Shown here piece after piece: positions 1 to 9,379 of a DNA stretch of 9,643 nucleotides. The stretch comes from Clostridia bacterium (lineage in GTDB: Bacteria; Bacillota; Clostridia; Oscillospirales; Butyricicoccaceae), in the NCBI GenBank assembly GCA_017560175.1, contig JAFYOK010000063.1:1-9643 (forward strand), written 5' to 3'. Made by a program: the position numbers and the translations under genes. The notes below the pieces were generated by a model, which saw nothing but the letters and a program-made list of their open reading frames with translations, made no database searches and was not told the origin of the DNA. Numbering within the stretch: the stretch's first letter is position 1; each line of letters opens with the position of its first letter.

Positions 1-200
1 TTATAAAGAATGAGCAGACTCTTGGCACGGTCAAGACGGCGATCGTCAAAGCCGGTGTGCAGAGCTGCTTCGGTCATTTTGCATCTTCCGCCTGCGGCGG
101 CGGCATAGCAGTAGAGCAAGGCGCAGTCGCCGTCATTGATGGCACACAGCGCACGCATGGCCTCTTTGGTCTCCATGATAATGACCAGTTGTTCGTCCAT
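1..200 (-). CDS. N-terminal fragment of a possible DnaD-domain/winged-helix protein (runs off window)
   Basis: Read on the minus strand, an ATG at 200-198 opens a frame of 66 complete codons with no stop before the window edge, so the gene is partial at its 3' end. A good ribosome site (complement of 207-214, AAAGGAGC) lies 6 bases upstream, and a TATAAT box lies further upstream at 244-239. The product starts MDEQLVIIMETKEAMRALCA and continues with a GDCALLYCY stretch (residues 24-32), then an Ala/Gly-rich turn and a helix-turn-helix-like segment (KMTEAALHTGFDDRRLDRAK, residues 41-60). This layout resembles the N-terminal winged-helix part of DnaD-like replication initiation proteins in Clostridia, where a similar GDCALLYLY-type motif occurs as I recall it. 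The coding call is firm. The functional guess is weak because the diagnostic C-terminal domain lies outside the window. Confidence 0.72.
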   Translation of the reverse strand, partial: MDEQLVIIMETKEAMRALCAINDGDCALLYCYAAAAGGRCKMTEAALHTGFDDRRLDRAKSLLILY

Positions 201-238
201 GGGAAAGCTCCTTTCTTTTGCGATATTTTCCTAAGTTT

Positions 239-267
239 ATTATACCATCCAATGCCGACAAACGCAA
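239..267 (-). promoter_or_regulatory. Candidate sigma-A promoter for the minus-strand gene
   Basis: On the minus strand a perfect -10 box TATAAT (244-239) is preceded by TTGCGT (267-262) at exactly 17 bases. The -35 matches the consensus at its first three bases only. The position, about 40 bases upstream of the ATG at 200, fits the gene it would serve. Confidence 0.5.
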
Positions 268-283
268 ACCGACAAAAATACTA

Positions 284-319
284 TGGATTTTTACTCGATA
301 CAGTGATATAATCTATAAT
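284..319 (+). promoter_or_regulatory. Candidate promoter(s) for the glmU-like/prs run
   Basis: A perfect TATAAT at 307-312 has a weak -35 (TGGATT, 284-289) at 17 bases. A second TATAAT at 314-319 overlaps the region just downstream, with no good -35 of its own. Together with the minus-strand box this makes 201-338 a divergent promoter region. A transcript starting after the first box would have a leader of only about 20 bases before the start codon at 339, leaving room for the ribosome site and little else. Confidence 0.5.
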
Positions 320-322
320 GTT

Positions 323-330
323 AAGGAGGG
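323..330 (+). promoter_or_regulatory. Ribosome binding site that fixes the glmU-like start
   Basis: AAGGAGGG, a near-perfect Shine-Dalgarno sequence, ends 8 bases before ATG 339. The upstream in-frame ATG at 318 would translate straight through this site, so 339 is the preferred start. Confidence 0.8.
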
Positions 331-338
331 TGTTACCT

Positions 339-1403
339 ATGCGCCATTTCAAGACATACATCATGCCTTCGGGCCCTTCCGAATGGCTTGAGTATCCTAT
401 TCTTTCACAGAAAATTTCGGATTATATGAAAAATGCCGTCAATGAAGTTTCCGACGGCGATATTGTCATCGGTGAACCGCTGGACAATGCTTTTGGCAAC
501 ATTCTGGTCTGCCTGCGTCCCTGTCCCTGCCTGAGCACCGATCTGTTGGGTTATATGACCGAACAGACCGCTGCTGTCCTGATGACCAAAGGCAGCCCCC
601 TCGCCATCTTTGGTATGGCTGAGGATGTCAAGGAAGCCCTGGCTCACGAGGACTACAGCACCTTTGAGCCTGTCGAAGCACCTCCCGGCGATGCCTTTTA
701 TGTTCTGGAGTCCTATGGTGCTTATCTGGCCCAGGAATCGCTGCGCGAACGCATCAACATGCGCCACCTCAAGAGCGGCGTTATGATTATGTCGCCCCAG
801 ACCACTTTTATCGCACCCGACGCTGTCATCGGCAAGGGTACGACCATCCTGCCCGGCTGCATGATCAACAGCGGCACTGTCATCGGTGAAGGCTGCACCA
901 TCGGCCCCAACACCATTCTGGACAATGCCAAGATCGGCTGCGGCACCAAGCTCAACAATGTTCAGGTGCAGGACAGCACCATTGGCAACAACACCAGCAT
1001 CGGTCCCTTCGGCTGGGTCCGTCCCGGCTGCAACATCGGTGACAATGTCCGCATCGGCGACTTCACCGAGTTCAAAAAGGCCAACATCGGCAACGGCACC
1101 AAGATCGCACATCTCACCTATGTCGGCGATGCCGATCTGGGCGAACGCATTAACCTTGGCTGCGGCGTTGTCTTTGCCAACTACGACGGCAAGAACAAGT
1201 ATCGTTCCACCGTCGGCGACGATGCCTTCATCGGCTGCAATGTCAACCTTGTCTCGCCTGTCAATATCGGCAGCGGCGCTTATATCGCCACCTGCTCGAC
1301 CATCACCGAAGACGTCGAAGAAGGCGCTCTGGCGATTGCGAGAGAGCGTATGACTGTCAAATCCGGCTGGGTTGAAAAACGCAAGGCCGAAGGTAAGCTC
1401 TAA
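339..1403 (+). CDS. GlmU-like glucosamine-1-phosphate acetyltransferase with a degenerate N-terminal domain
   Basis: The 354-residue product has an intact C-terminal half of GlmU, the enzyme that acetylates glucosamine-1-phosphate with acetyl-CoA on the way to UDP-GlcNAc. Residues ~152-330 form the hexapeptide repeats of a left-handed beta-helix (IGKGTTI, IGEGCTI, IGDNVRI and others). Aligned by eye to E. coli GlmU with a constant offset of 105, the catalytic and binding residues are present: R228, K246, H258 (in AHLTYVGDA), Y261, N272, N281-Y282 and K287 (NYDGKNK). The N-terminal ~130 residues are far shorter than the usual ~230-residue pyrophosphorylase domain and lack its LAAGxGTRM nucleotide loop. 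A remnant may remain at ILVCLRPCPCL (55-65), where GlmU has a metal-binding GDTPLL-type motif. Full-length GlmU is about 450-460 residues. The gene sits in the usual glmU place, 54 bp before prs, and is probably co-transcribed with it. Acetyltransferase activity is likely; uridylyltransferase activity is probably lost. Confidence 0.88.
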   Translation: MRHFKTYIMPSGPSEWLEYPILSQKISDYMKNAVNEVSDGDIVIGEPLDNAFGNILVCLRPCPCLSTDLLGYMTEQTAAVLMTKGSPLAIFGMAEDVKEALAHEDYSTFEPVEAPPGDAFYVLESYGAYLAQESLRERINMRHLKSGVMIMSPQTTFIAPDAVIGKGTTILPGCMINSGTVIGEGCTIGPNTILDNAKIGCGTKLNNVQVQDSTIGNNTSIGPFGWVRPGCNIGDNVRIGDFTEFKKANIGNGTKIAHLTYVGDADLGERINLGCGVVFANYDGKNKYRSTVGDDAFIGCNVNLVSPVNIGSGAYIATCSTITEDVEEGALAIARERMTVKSGWVEKRKAEGKL

Positions 1404-1457
1404 AAACGCGCACAAACCACTTAGATACAAATATTATTCATATGGGGGTAAACTCAC

Positions 1458-2411
1458 ATGGTTAACGAAACAAAAGTCAAGATTTTTACAGGTACAGCCA
1501 ACCCTGAGCTGGGTGCTGCTATCGCTAAGGCTGCCGGCTATGAGCTGGGCAAGTGCACCATCAAGAAGTTCTCCGACGGCGAGATCTCTGTTGTTGTCGA
1601 CGAGTCCGTCCGCGGCTGCGACGTTTTCTTCATCCAGTCGACCTGCGCTCCTGCCAACGACAATCTGATGGAGATCCTCATCATGACCGATGCTCTGCGC
1701 CGCGCTGCTGCCAAGAGCGTCACCGCTGTCATCCCCTATTTCGGCTATGCTCGCCAGGAGCGTAAGACCAAGGCTCGCGATCCCATCTCTGCCAAGCTGG
1801 TTGCCAACCTGCTGACAGAGGCCGGCATCGACCGCGTTCTGACCATGGACATCCATGCTGCTCAGATCCAGGGCTTCTTTGATATTCCCTTCGACAACCT
1901 GCTGGGTTCCTCCGTTCTGCTGCCCTACTTCGAGAAGGAGATCGGCCTGAACAACCCCGAGTATGTTGTTGTTTCTCCCGACTTCGGTGCTGTTACACGC
2001 TCCAGAAAGTTTGCTGAGAAGCTGGGTCTGCCCCTGGCAATCATCGAGAAGCGCCGTCCCAAGGCCAACGAGAGCGAAGTCATGGGTATCATCGGCGATG
2101 TTAAGGGCAAGAAGGCCATCCTGCTGGACGACATGATCGACACCGCCGGCACACTGTGCAAGGGTGCTGCTGCCATCATGAAGGAAGGCGCTGTTTCGGT
2201 CACAGCCTGCGCATCCCACGGCGTTCTGTCCGGCCCTGCCATCACACGTCTGATGGAGAGCGTTATGGATAAGGTCCTGATCCTCGACACAATTCCTCTG
2301 GCTCCCGAGAAGCACTGCGAGAAGCTGCAGGTCGTCACTGTTGCCGAGCACTTCGGCGATGCCATTAAGAGAATGGCTACAGACGACTCCGTCTCCGAGC
2401 TGTACATCTAA
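1458..2411 (+). CDS. prs: Ribose-phosphate pyrophosphokinase (PRPP synthetase)
   Basis: This 317-residue protein, the normal length for the family, transfers pyrophosphate from ATP to ribose-5-phosphate to give PRPP for purine, pyrimidine, histidine, tryptophan and NAD synthesis in the cytoplasm. Visible hallmarks are FSDGE (38-42), the flexible loop YARQERKTKARDPISAKL (97-114), the catalytic-region histidine H133 in MDIHAAQIQGFF, EKRRP (197-201), and the PRPP-binding loop ILLDDMIDTAGTL (221-233). The segment SPDFGAVTRSRK (173-184) departs from the usual SPDxGGVxRAR. ATG 1458 follows GGGGGT (about 9 bases upstream). Codons are richer in GCT and CTG than in the neighbours, which suggests high expression. 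The 54-bp gap to the gene before shows no clear promoter or terminator, so co-transcription is likely. A hairpin follows the stop. The Bacillus neighbour ctc is missing here. Confidence 0.97.
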   Translation: MVNETKVKIFTGTANPELGAAIAKAAGYELGKCTIKKFSDGEISVVVDESVRGCDVFFIQSTCAPANDNLMEILIMTDALRRAAAKSVTAVIPYFGYARQERKTKARDPISAKLVANLLTEAGIDRVLTMDIHAAQIQGFFDIPFDNLLGSSVLLPYFEKEIGLNNPEYVVVSPDFGAVTRSRKFAEKLGLPLAIIEKRRPKANESEVMGIIGDVKGKKAILLDDMIDTAGTLCKGAAAIMKEGAVSVTACASHGVLSGPAITRLMESVMDKVLILDTIPLAPEKHCEKLQVVTVAEHFGDAIKRMATDDSVSELYI

Positions 2412-2435
2412 AAGCATAATTATTTAAAATGCATA

Positions 2436-2465
2436 GGCAAAACCGGCTCAAGGGCCGGTTTTGCC
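2436..2465 (+). terminator. Terminator-like perfect hairpin between prs and pth
   Basis: A 12-bp perfect inverted repeat, GGCAAAACCGGC (2436-2447) and GCCGGTTTTGCC (2454-2465), has a 6-base loop. The usable T-run is only four bases and is part of the right arm, followed by GCC. This is weaker than a classical terminator and may only attenuate transcription into pth. The A4/T4 arms make it look similar on both strands. Confidence 0.6.
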
Positions 2466-2497
2466 ATATTCCTATCCATCGAAAGGCAATTTATTTC

Positions 2498-3109
2498 ATG
2501 TTCAGACGCAAGCGGCCGGAAGAACCGGCCAAGATCGACTATATCATTGCCGGCCTGGGCAACCCCGGCCCTAAGTATGAGACCACACGCCACAATGCCG
2601 GCTTCCTGGCCATCGACCTCCTCAGCGAGAAGCTGGGCGCAGGCCGACTGACCAAAACCAAGTGCAAGGCCACCTATACCATCTGCACATACAACGGCCT
2701 GAGCCTTCTGCTGATGAAGCCCCAGACCTTTATGAATCTTTCGGGCGAGTCCATTCGCGAGATGGCCAAGGCCTACAATCTGCCTCCCGAAAAGATCGTT
2801 GTCCTCTATGATGACATTGCCATCCCTGCAGGTACCCTGCGCATCCGCCGCAACGGCTCGGCCGGCGGCCACAACGGCATCAAGAGCATCATCTACCAGC
2901 TGGAATCCGACCAGTTCCCCCGTGTCAAGATCGGTATGGGCGGTCCTGCCGGCGCAGATATGAAGGACTACGTCCTCGATACAATGGACAGCGATGCCTA
3001 CCAGAGCGTCAAGGCAGCACCCGATGCGGCATTGACCCTGATCACCAAGGGCGTAGATGCTGCCATGCAGGGCTTCAATAAGAGCTTCCTCGATAAGCCC
3101 GAACCGTAA
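2498..3109 (+). CDS. pth: Peptidyl-tRNA hydrolase
   Basis: The 203-residue product cleaves the ester bond of peptidyl-tRNAs that fall off ribosomes, releasing reusable tRNA. Family motifs are clear: AGLGNPGPKYETTRHNAGF (18-36) with catalytic H32, KPQTFMNLSG (74-83) with N80, LYDDIAIPAG (103-112) with D105, and GSAGGHNGIKSII (120-132) with H125. These match E. coli His20, Asn68, Asp93 and His113 with a constant offset of 12. ATG 2498 is chosen over an in-frame ATG at 2429 because that earlier start would read through the 2436-2465 hairpin and add residues absent from the family. GAAAGG (2481-2486) is a plausible ribosome site 11 bases upstream. The extra length over ~190 residues comes from a short basic N-terminal tail (MFRRKRPEEP) and a small C-terminal extension. 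Its position between prs and mfd is a conserved Firmicutes order. Confidence 0.95.
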   Translation: MFRRKRPEEPAKIDYIIAGLGNPGPKYETTRHNAGFLAIDLLSEKLGAGRLTKTKCKATYTICTYNGLSLLLMKPQTFMNLSGESIREMAKAYNLPPEKIVVLYDDIAIPAGTLRIRRNGSAGGHNGIKSIIYQLESDQFPRVKIGMGGPAGADMKDYVLDTMDSDAYQSVKAAPDAALTLITKGVDAAMQGFNKSFLDKPEP

Positions 3110-3302
3110 ATCGCGGCTGTTTCTGCGGAAACAGCATAACCGGCTTGCGCCGACGCGATTCACGGGCGGAAACCCGGTTTCCCCCGTGTGCCCCCTTCGG
3201 CTCTCCGAGGGGACATTAAATCAAATCTTGTGCATACCCCATCCCATTTCGGGATGGGGCGTAGCCCGTTGTAAAGGCTTCCCCTCAACAGGCACCACAA
3301 CG
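3110..3302 (+). repeat. Hairpin-rich spacer after pth, likely decayed repeat elements
   Basis: No gene is credible here. At least four inverted repeats follow one another: GCTGTTTC/GAAACAGC with a TGCG loop (3116-3135, perfect); CACGGG...CCCGTG with inner GGAAA/TTTCC and one bulged C (3161-3188); CCCCTTCGG/CCGAGGGG with one bulge (about 3192-3212); and CCCCATCCC/GGGATGGGG with a 5-base loop (3237-3259, perfect). None is followed by a T-run, so they are poor terminators. AAAGGCTTCCCCT at 3273-3285 resembles the start of the arm sequences at the right end of the window, which suggests an old, broken copy of that repeat family. Confidence 0.6.
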
Positions 3303-3374
3303 TCCCGAAGGGATATTTCATCCGTAAATGCGGATTTCACCTGCCGAAGGCAGATTTCATCGCCCCATAGGGGC
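3303..3374 (+). repeat. Array of four mini-hairpins at ~20-bp spacing before mfd
   Basis: Four small hairpins occur in a row: TCCC-GAA-GGGA (3303-3313), TCCG-TAAATG-CGGA (3321-3334), CTGCC-GAA-GGCAG (3341-3353) and GCCCC-ATA-GGGGC (3362-3374). They are joined by nearly constant linkers of the form ATTTCAYC. Centres are about 19.5, 19.5 and 21 bases apart. The stems differ in sequence but keep their pairing, while the linker stays constant. The last hairpin ends 6 bases before the mfd ribosome site (AGGAG, 3381-3385), so the array should lie in the mfd leader if mfd is transcribed from pth or from within the spacer. Confidence 0.75.
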
Positions 3375-3394
3375 TATAAAAGGAGTTGATCACC

Positions 3395-6865
<3,471 letters not shown>

Positions 6866-6871
6866 AATTAT

Positions 6872-6900
6872 TTGCTTCTCTTCCTTTGGAGGAGTATAAT
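6872..6900 (+). promoter_or_regulatory. Candidate promoter overlapping the mfd terminator
   Basis: TTGCTT (6872-6877) and a perfect TATAAT (6895-6900) are separated by exactly 17 bases. The -10 box runs into the left arm of the terminator stem at 6898-6911. Predicted initiation near 6906-6908 falls inside that arm. It would supply the MFS gene at 6970. The -35 matches at three of six bases, so this is a plausible call only. Confidence 0.42.
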
Positions 6901-6937
6901 AGGAGATGGCGGAATCGACGCCATCTCCTATTTTTTT
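6898..6937 (+). terminator. Rho-independent terminator after mfd
   Basis: A perfect 14-bp stem, AATAGGAGATGGCG (6898-6911) and CGCCATCTCCTATT (6919-6932), encloses a 7-base loop. It is followed by an uninterrupted run of seven Ts (6931-6937). It starts about 30 bases after the mfd stop codon. Confidence 0.92.
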
Positions 6938-6969
6938 GCACTATCATCTTATGAAGGGAAGGGATCACC

Positions 6970-8202
6970 TTGGGGATCTTTAAAGACTTCTTTGGCACAC
7001 TCAAAATTGCCGGAAGCAATGTACGCAAGTTTATGTTCTGCGTTTTTCTGAACGGCGTTATCATGTCGGCCATTCAGGTCATGCTGGGCATCCACTATAA
7101 AAACATCGGTATGACCGAAGACGTTATCGGCACACTGATGGCGCTTAAAACCTTTGGTTCGGCCATCGGCGCTCTCTTCGCCGTTGTCATCATCCAGACT
7201 TTTGGCACAAAGCGCTCGCTGATCGGCGCCTTTATCACCATGGCGCTGACCGGCTTCTGTTATGTCAATATGACCAACAGTATGCTCATCATGCAGGTGA
7301 CCTCGCTGATCTTCGGTATTGCACAGGTCGTCTTTACCGTTTCGCAGGCACCCTTCTATAAGAACAACAGTGACGAGCGCACAGCCGTTACCATCTTCTC
7401 GGTTTCCTTCGTTCTTGGCAACCTGGCTATGTTCACCGGCAGCTATGTCTTCGGTTATCTGTCCGACTTCTTTGCCGCACGCGGCGGCGAACTCTTCGGC
7501 AGCCGCATGACCCTCAACATCGGTTTTGCCCTCATGCTGCTGGCTCCTTTGGCTATCTTCCGTATTGACTTTGGCAATGAGAAGCATGACGGCAAGCCCA
7601 AGCTGCCCCGTCTGCAGGATTATGCCAATGCCATGAACCACGACAGCTGGCTCTATCTGCTCAAGAAGGCCCTCATCGGTCTGGGTGCCGGCCTGGTCAT
7701 CCCCTACTTCAGCGTTTATATCAAGTACAGCCTCAACGTCTCTGATGCCGTTGTCGGCTCGATCATCGCCTTCTCTCAGGTGGGTACCGTTCTGGGCGGC
7801 CTGCTCATCCCCACCCTGTCGAGAAAGTTCGGCCGCGTTCGTATGGCCATCTTCTGCCAGCTGATCTCCATCCCCTTCCTGTGGTCGATCTCCATGACCC
7901 AGGGCGTTCTGATGATGGCCATCAGCTTCATGTGCCGCAACGGTTTCATGAACATGACCAGCCCCCTGCTGCAGACCATGGAAATGGATCTGATCGCCCC
8001 CGAAAACCGTACCATCATGAGCTCGATGGCCACGCTGGCCGACAGCCTCTTCCGTGCCCTGGGTACCCAGCTTGGCGGTATTCTGATGGTCCGCATTTCC
8101 TACGAGTTCCCCTACTACATCACCATCCTGACCTATCTGGCCAGCACCTTTGTCATCTACTGGGTCTTTGGCCGCAACAAGAAGTATTCCGAACTCCACT
8201 AA
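6970..8202 (+). CDS. Major facilitator superfamily (MFS) transporter, substrate unknown
   Basis: A 410-residue, very hydrophobic protein with about 11-12 membrane segments, for example near residues 21-40, 52-78, 83-100, 105-123, 138-165, 182-198, 228-248, 260-282, 292-322 and 383-400. Two halves are joined by a polar loop (about 200-225, with NEKHDGKPKLPRLQD). The MFS loop motif is recognisable in the second half as LSRKFGRVRM (283-292) and is degenerate in the first (QTFGTKRSL, 76-84). APENRTIMSS (343-352) matches a common MFS segment near helix 10. The start is TTG 6970: an in-frame stop at 6952-6954 rules out anything earlier, AAGGGAAGGG lies just upstream, and the next ATG is at codon 22 inside the first helix. 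It is flanked by terminators on both sides and so is probably a single-gene unit. Solute and direction cannot be read from the sequence. Confidence 0.86.
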   Translation: MGIFKDFFGTLKIAGSNVRKFMFCVFLNGVIMSAIQVMLGIHYKNIGMTEDVIGTLMALKTFGSAIGALFAVVIIQTFGTKRSLIGAFITMALTGFCYVNMTNSMLIMQVTSLIFGIAQVVFTVSQAPFYKNNSDERTAVTIFSVSFVLGNLAMFTGSYVFGYLSDFFAARGGELFGSRMTLNIGFALMLLAPLAIFRIDFGNEKHDGKPKLPRLQDYANAMNHDSWLYLLKKALIGLGAGLVIPYFSVYIKYSLNVSDAVVGSIIAFSQVGTVLGGLLIPTLSRKFGRVRMAIFCQLISIPFLWSISMTQGVLMMAISFMCRNGFMNMTSPLLQTMEMDLIAPENRTIMSSMATLADSLFRALGTQLGGILMVRISYEFPYYITILTYLASTFVIYWVFGRNKKYSELH

Positions 8203-8207
8203 ATTAC

Positions 8208-8236
8208 AAAAGCCGATGCAAATGCATCGGCTTTTT
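8208..8236 (+). terminator. Rho-independent terminator after the MFS gene
   Basis: AAAAGCCGATGC and GCATCGGCTTTT pair around a short AAAT loop (stem core 8212-8219 with 8224-8231). Five Ts end the hairpin at 8232-8236. It begins 5 bases after the stop codon. Confidence 0.9.
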
Positions 8237-8245
8237 CATATTTTA

Positions 8246-8276
8246 TTCACACGATGTGCAGAAAATATGTTATAAT
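8246..8276 (+). promoter_or_regulatory. Extended -10 promoter for the foldase gene
   Basis: TATAAT at 8271-8276 is preceded by TG one base upstream (8268-8269), giving an extended -10. TTCACA (8246-8251) matches five of six -35 bases, at a long spacing of 19. It follows a terminator and lies about 40 bases before ATG 8315, so the gene is probably transcribed on its own. Confidence 0.65.
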
Positions 8277-8314
8277 ATAGGGCAACTATAAAAACTGTCC
8301 CCGGAGGGAAACAA

Positions 8315-9310
8315 ATGATCAAAAAAGCTCTTGTTCTGGTTCTGGCCATACTGGTCGCCCTGAGCGTCTTCAACTGTGCAGCCAGCCCCACCGCCATGAA
8401 GATCGGCAACCGTAAGGTCGATGCTTCGGAATATTCCTATTACCTGAACTACAACCATCTTAACCTCAGCATGAAGACATCGGGTACGATCCTGACTGCC
8501 GATGAAATGCTGGCTCGTGCCCATGAAGTCACACAGCAGCAGATCATCGAAAATGAGCTGATCGCCATCGCCTGTGAAGACCTGGAGCTGGAGCTTTCCA
8601 AAGAGCTGAAAGAACAGCTGGCAGAAGAGAAGGAAGAATGGATCGATTCGCTGGACGGTCTTGCCGGCTACCTGTCCTATCTCAACGACAATGCCATGAC
8701 CGACCGTCTGTACGACAAGCTGCAGGAACAGAGCTACACCTACTCCATGCTTCATGATTATCTGGCCCAGGCCGAAGGCAGCGTTGTCCTTGATGACCAG
8801 GGACTCCGCCAGTTCTTTGCGGAAAACTACATCAAGGTCAAGTATATCCGTCTGACGACTCTGGATGAAAACGGACTTCCTTACAATGATGCCACCATGA
8901 ATGATATCCATGAACAGGCTAAAAGCGTTCTGACACAGATCAAAAACGGCGAACTGGATTTTGACTATGCCATGGCCACCTACAATGATGATCCCATCAT
9001 GACCGAGCGTCCCACAGGCATCACCGTCAGCTCCCAGGATGGCCTCATCCGTGAGTATATCACCGATGCATTTGCCCTCAAGGATGGCGAAGTCGGCGGT
9101 GTTTATCTCTATTCCGACGGCTACTACATCCTCCAGCGCCAGGCTGTCGATGCCAACTATTATGATGAAAACCATGAGCAGATCCTGCTGACCGCTGCCA
9201 ACTGGACCTTTAGCAACTATATTTCCGATGCAGCTGCCGTTACACCGATCACTGTATCGAGTGTCTGCAAGAAGATCAACTTTGAGAATTATAAGAACTA
9301 TATCAAGTAA
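8315..9310 (+). CDS. Exported parvulin-like foldase (PrsA/SurA type)
   Basis: The 331-residue product begins with a signal peptide: MIKK, then a hydrophobic run (residues 5-19) and Cys21 in SVFNCAAS. The Cys suggests a lipoprotein, but Asn at the position before it is not a normal lipobox residue, so cleavage by ordinary signal peptidase is also possible. Residues ~25-160 form a charged helical region like SurA_N/PrsA N-domains, including a highly acidic helix (88-108). Residues ~172-277 match the parvulin fold: IKVKYIRL (173-180), helix HEQAKSVLTQIKNGELDF (199-216), and FALKDGEVGGVYLYSDGYYI (253-272). The two conserved parvulin histidines appear replaced by Tyr177 and Tyr271. GGAGGG sits 6 bases before ATG 8315. 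A prsA-like gene near mfd is common in clostridia. Role: folding of exported proteins outside the membrane; isomerase activity is doubtful. Confidence 0.82.
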   Translation: MIKKALVLVLAILVALSVFNCAASPTAMKIGNRKVDASEYSYYLNYNHLNLSMKTSGTILTADEMLARAHEVTQQQIIENELIAIACEDLELELSKELKEQLAEEKEEWIDSLDGLAGYLSYLNDNAMTDRLYDKLQEQSYTYSMLHDYLAQAEGSVVLDDQGLRQFFAENYIKVKYIRLTTLDENGLPYNDATMNDIHEQAKSVLTQIKNGELDFDYAMATYNDDPIMTERPTGITVSSQDGLIREYITDAFALKDGEVGGVYLYSDGYYILQRQAVDANYYDENHEQILLTAANWTFSNYISDAAAVTPITVSSVCKKINFENYKNYIK

Positions 9311-9317
9311 AGATGAG

Positions 9318-9348
9318 AACAACCGCTCCGATTTGAGCGGTTGTTTTT
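9318..9348 (+). terminator. Rho-independent terminator after the foldase gene
   Basis: AACAACCGCTC (9318-9328) and GAGCGGTTGTT (9335-9345) form a perfect 11-bp stem with loop CGATTT. Five Ts cover 9344-9348. It starts 8 bases after the stop codon. Confidence 0.92.
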
Positions 9349-9379
9349 GTTTGTATGGATGTATTGTATATCCAAAGCC

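Noticed and set aside
318..338. Earlier ATG start for the GlmU-like gene
   Set aside because: It would translate through the Shine-Dalgarno sequence AAGGAGGG and has no ribosome site of its own.
405..1430. Minus-strand open frame opposite the GlmU-like gene
   Set aside because: Same mirror effect. The repetitive composition simply reflects the hexapeptide repeats on the sense strand.
1404..1457. Separate promoter for prs (TATTAT at 1432-1437)
   Set aside because: No acceptable -35 at a suitable distance. The short gap fits co-transcription with the gene before it.
1434..2417. Minus-strand open frame opposite prs
   Set aside because: Register-matched shadow of a clearly conserved gene.
3303..3374. 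Possible CRISPR array in the mfd leader
   Set aside because: Units are ~20 bases with 7-9-base constant linkers. There are no 30-40-base unique spacers, and the variable parts are self-complementary stems.
6951..6983. Ten-codon frame (ATG 6951) overlapping the MFS start, possible leader peptide
   Set aside because: It has no ribosome site, no regulatory codon run and no attenuator structure after it. It appears to be chance overlap with the purine-rich ribosome site of the MFS gene.
6949..8199. Minus-strand open frame opposite the MFS gene
   Set aside because: Register-matched shadow. The sense strand encodes a proper membrane protein with a ribosome site, while the antisense product is polar and His/Asp/Gly-rich.
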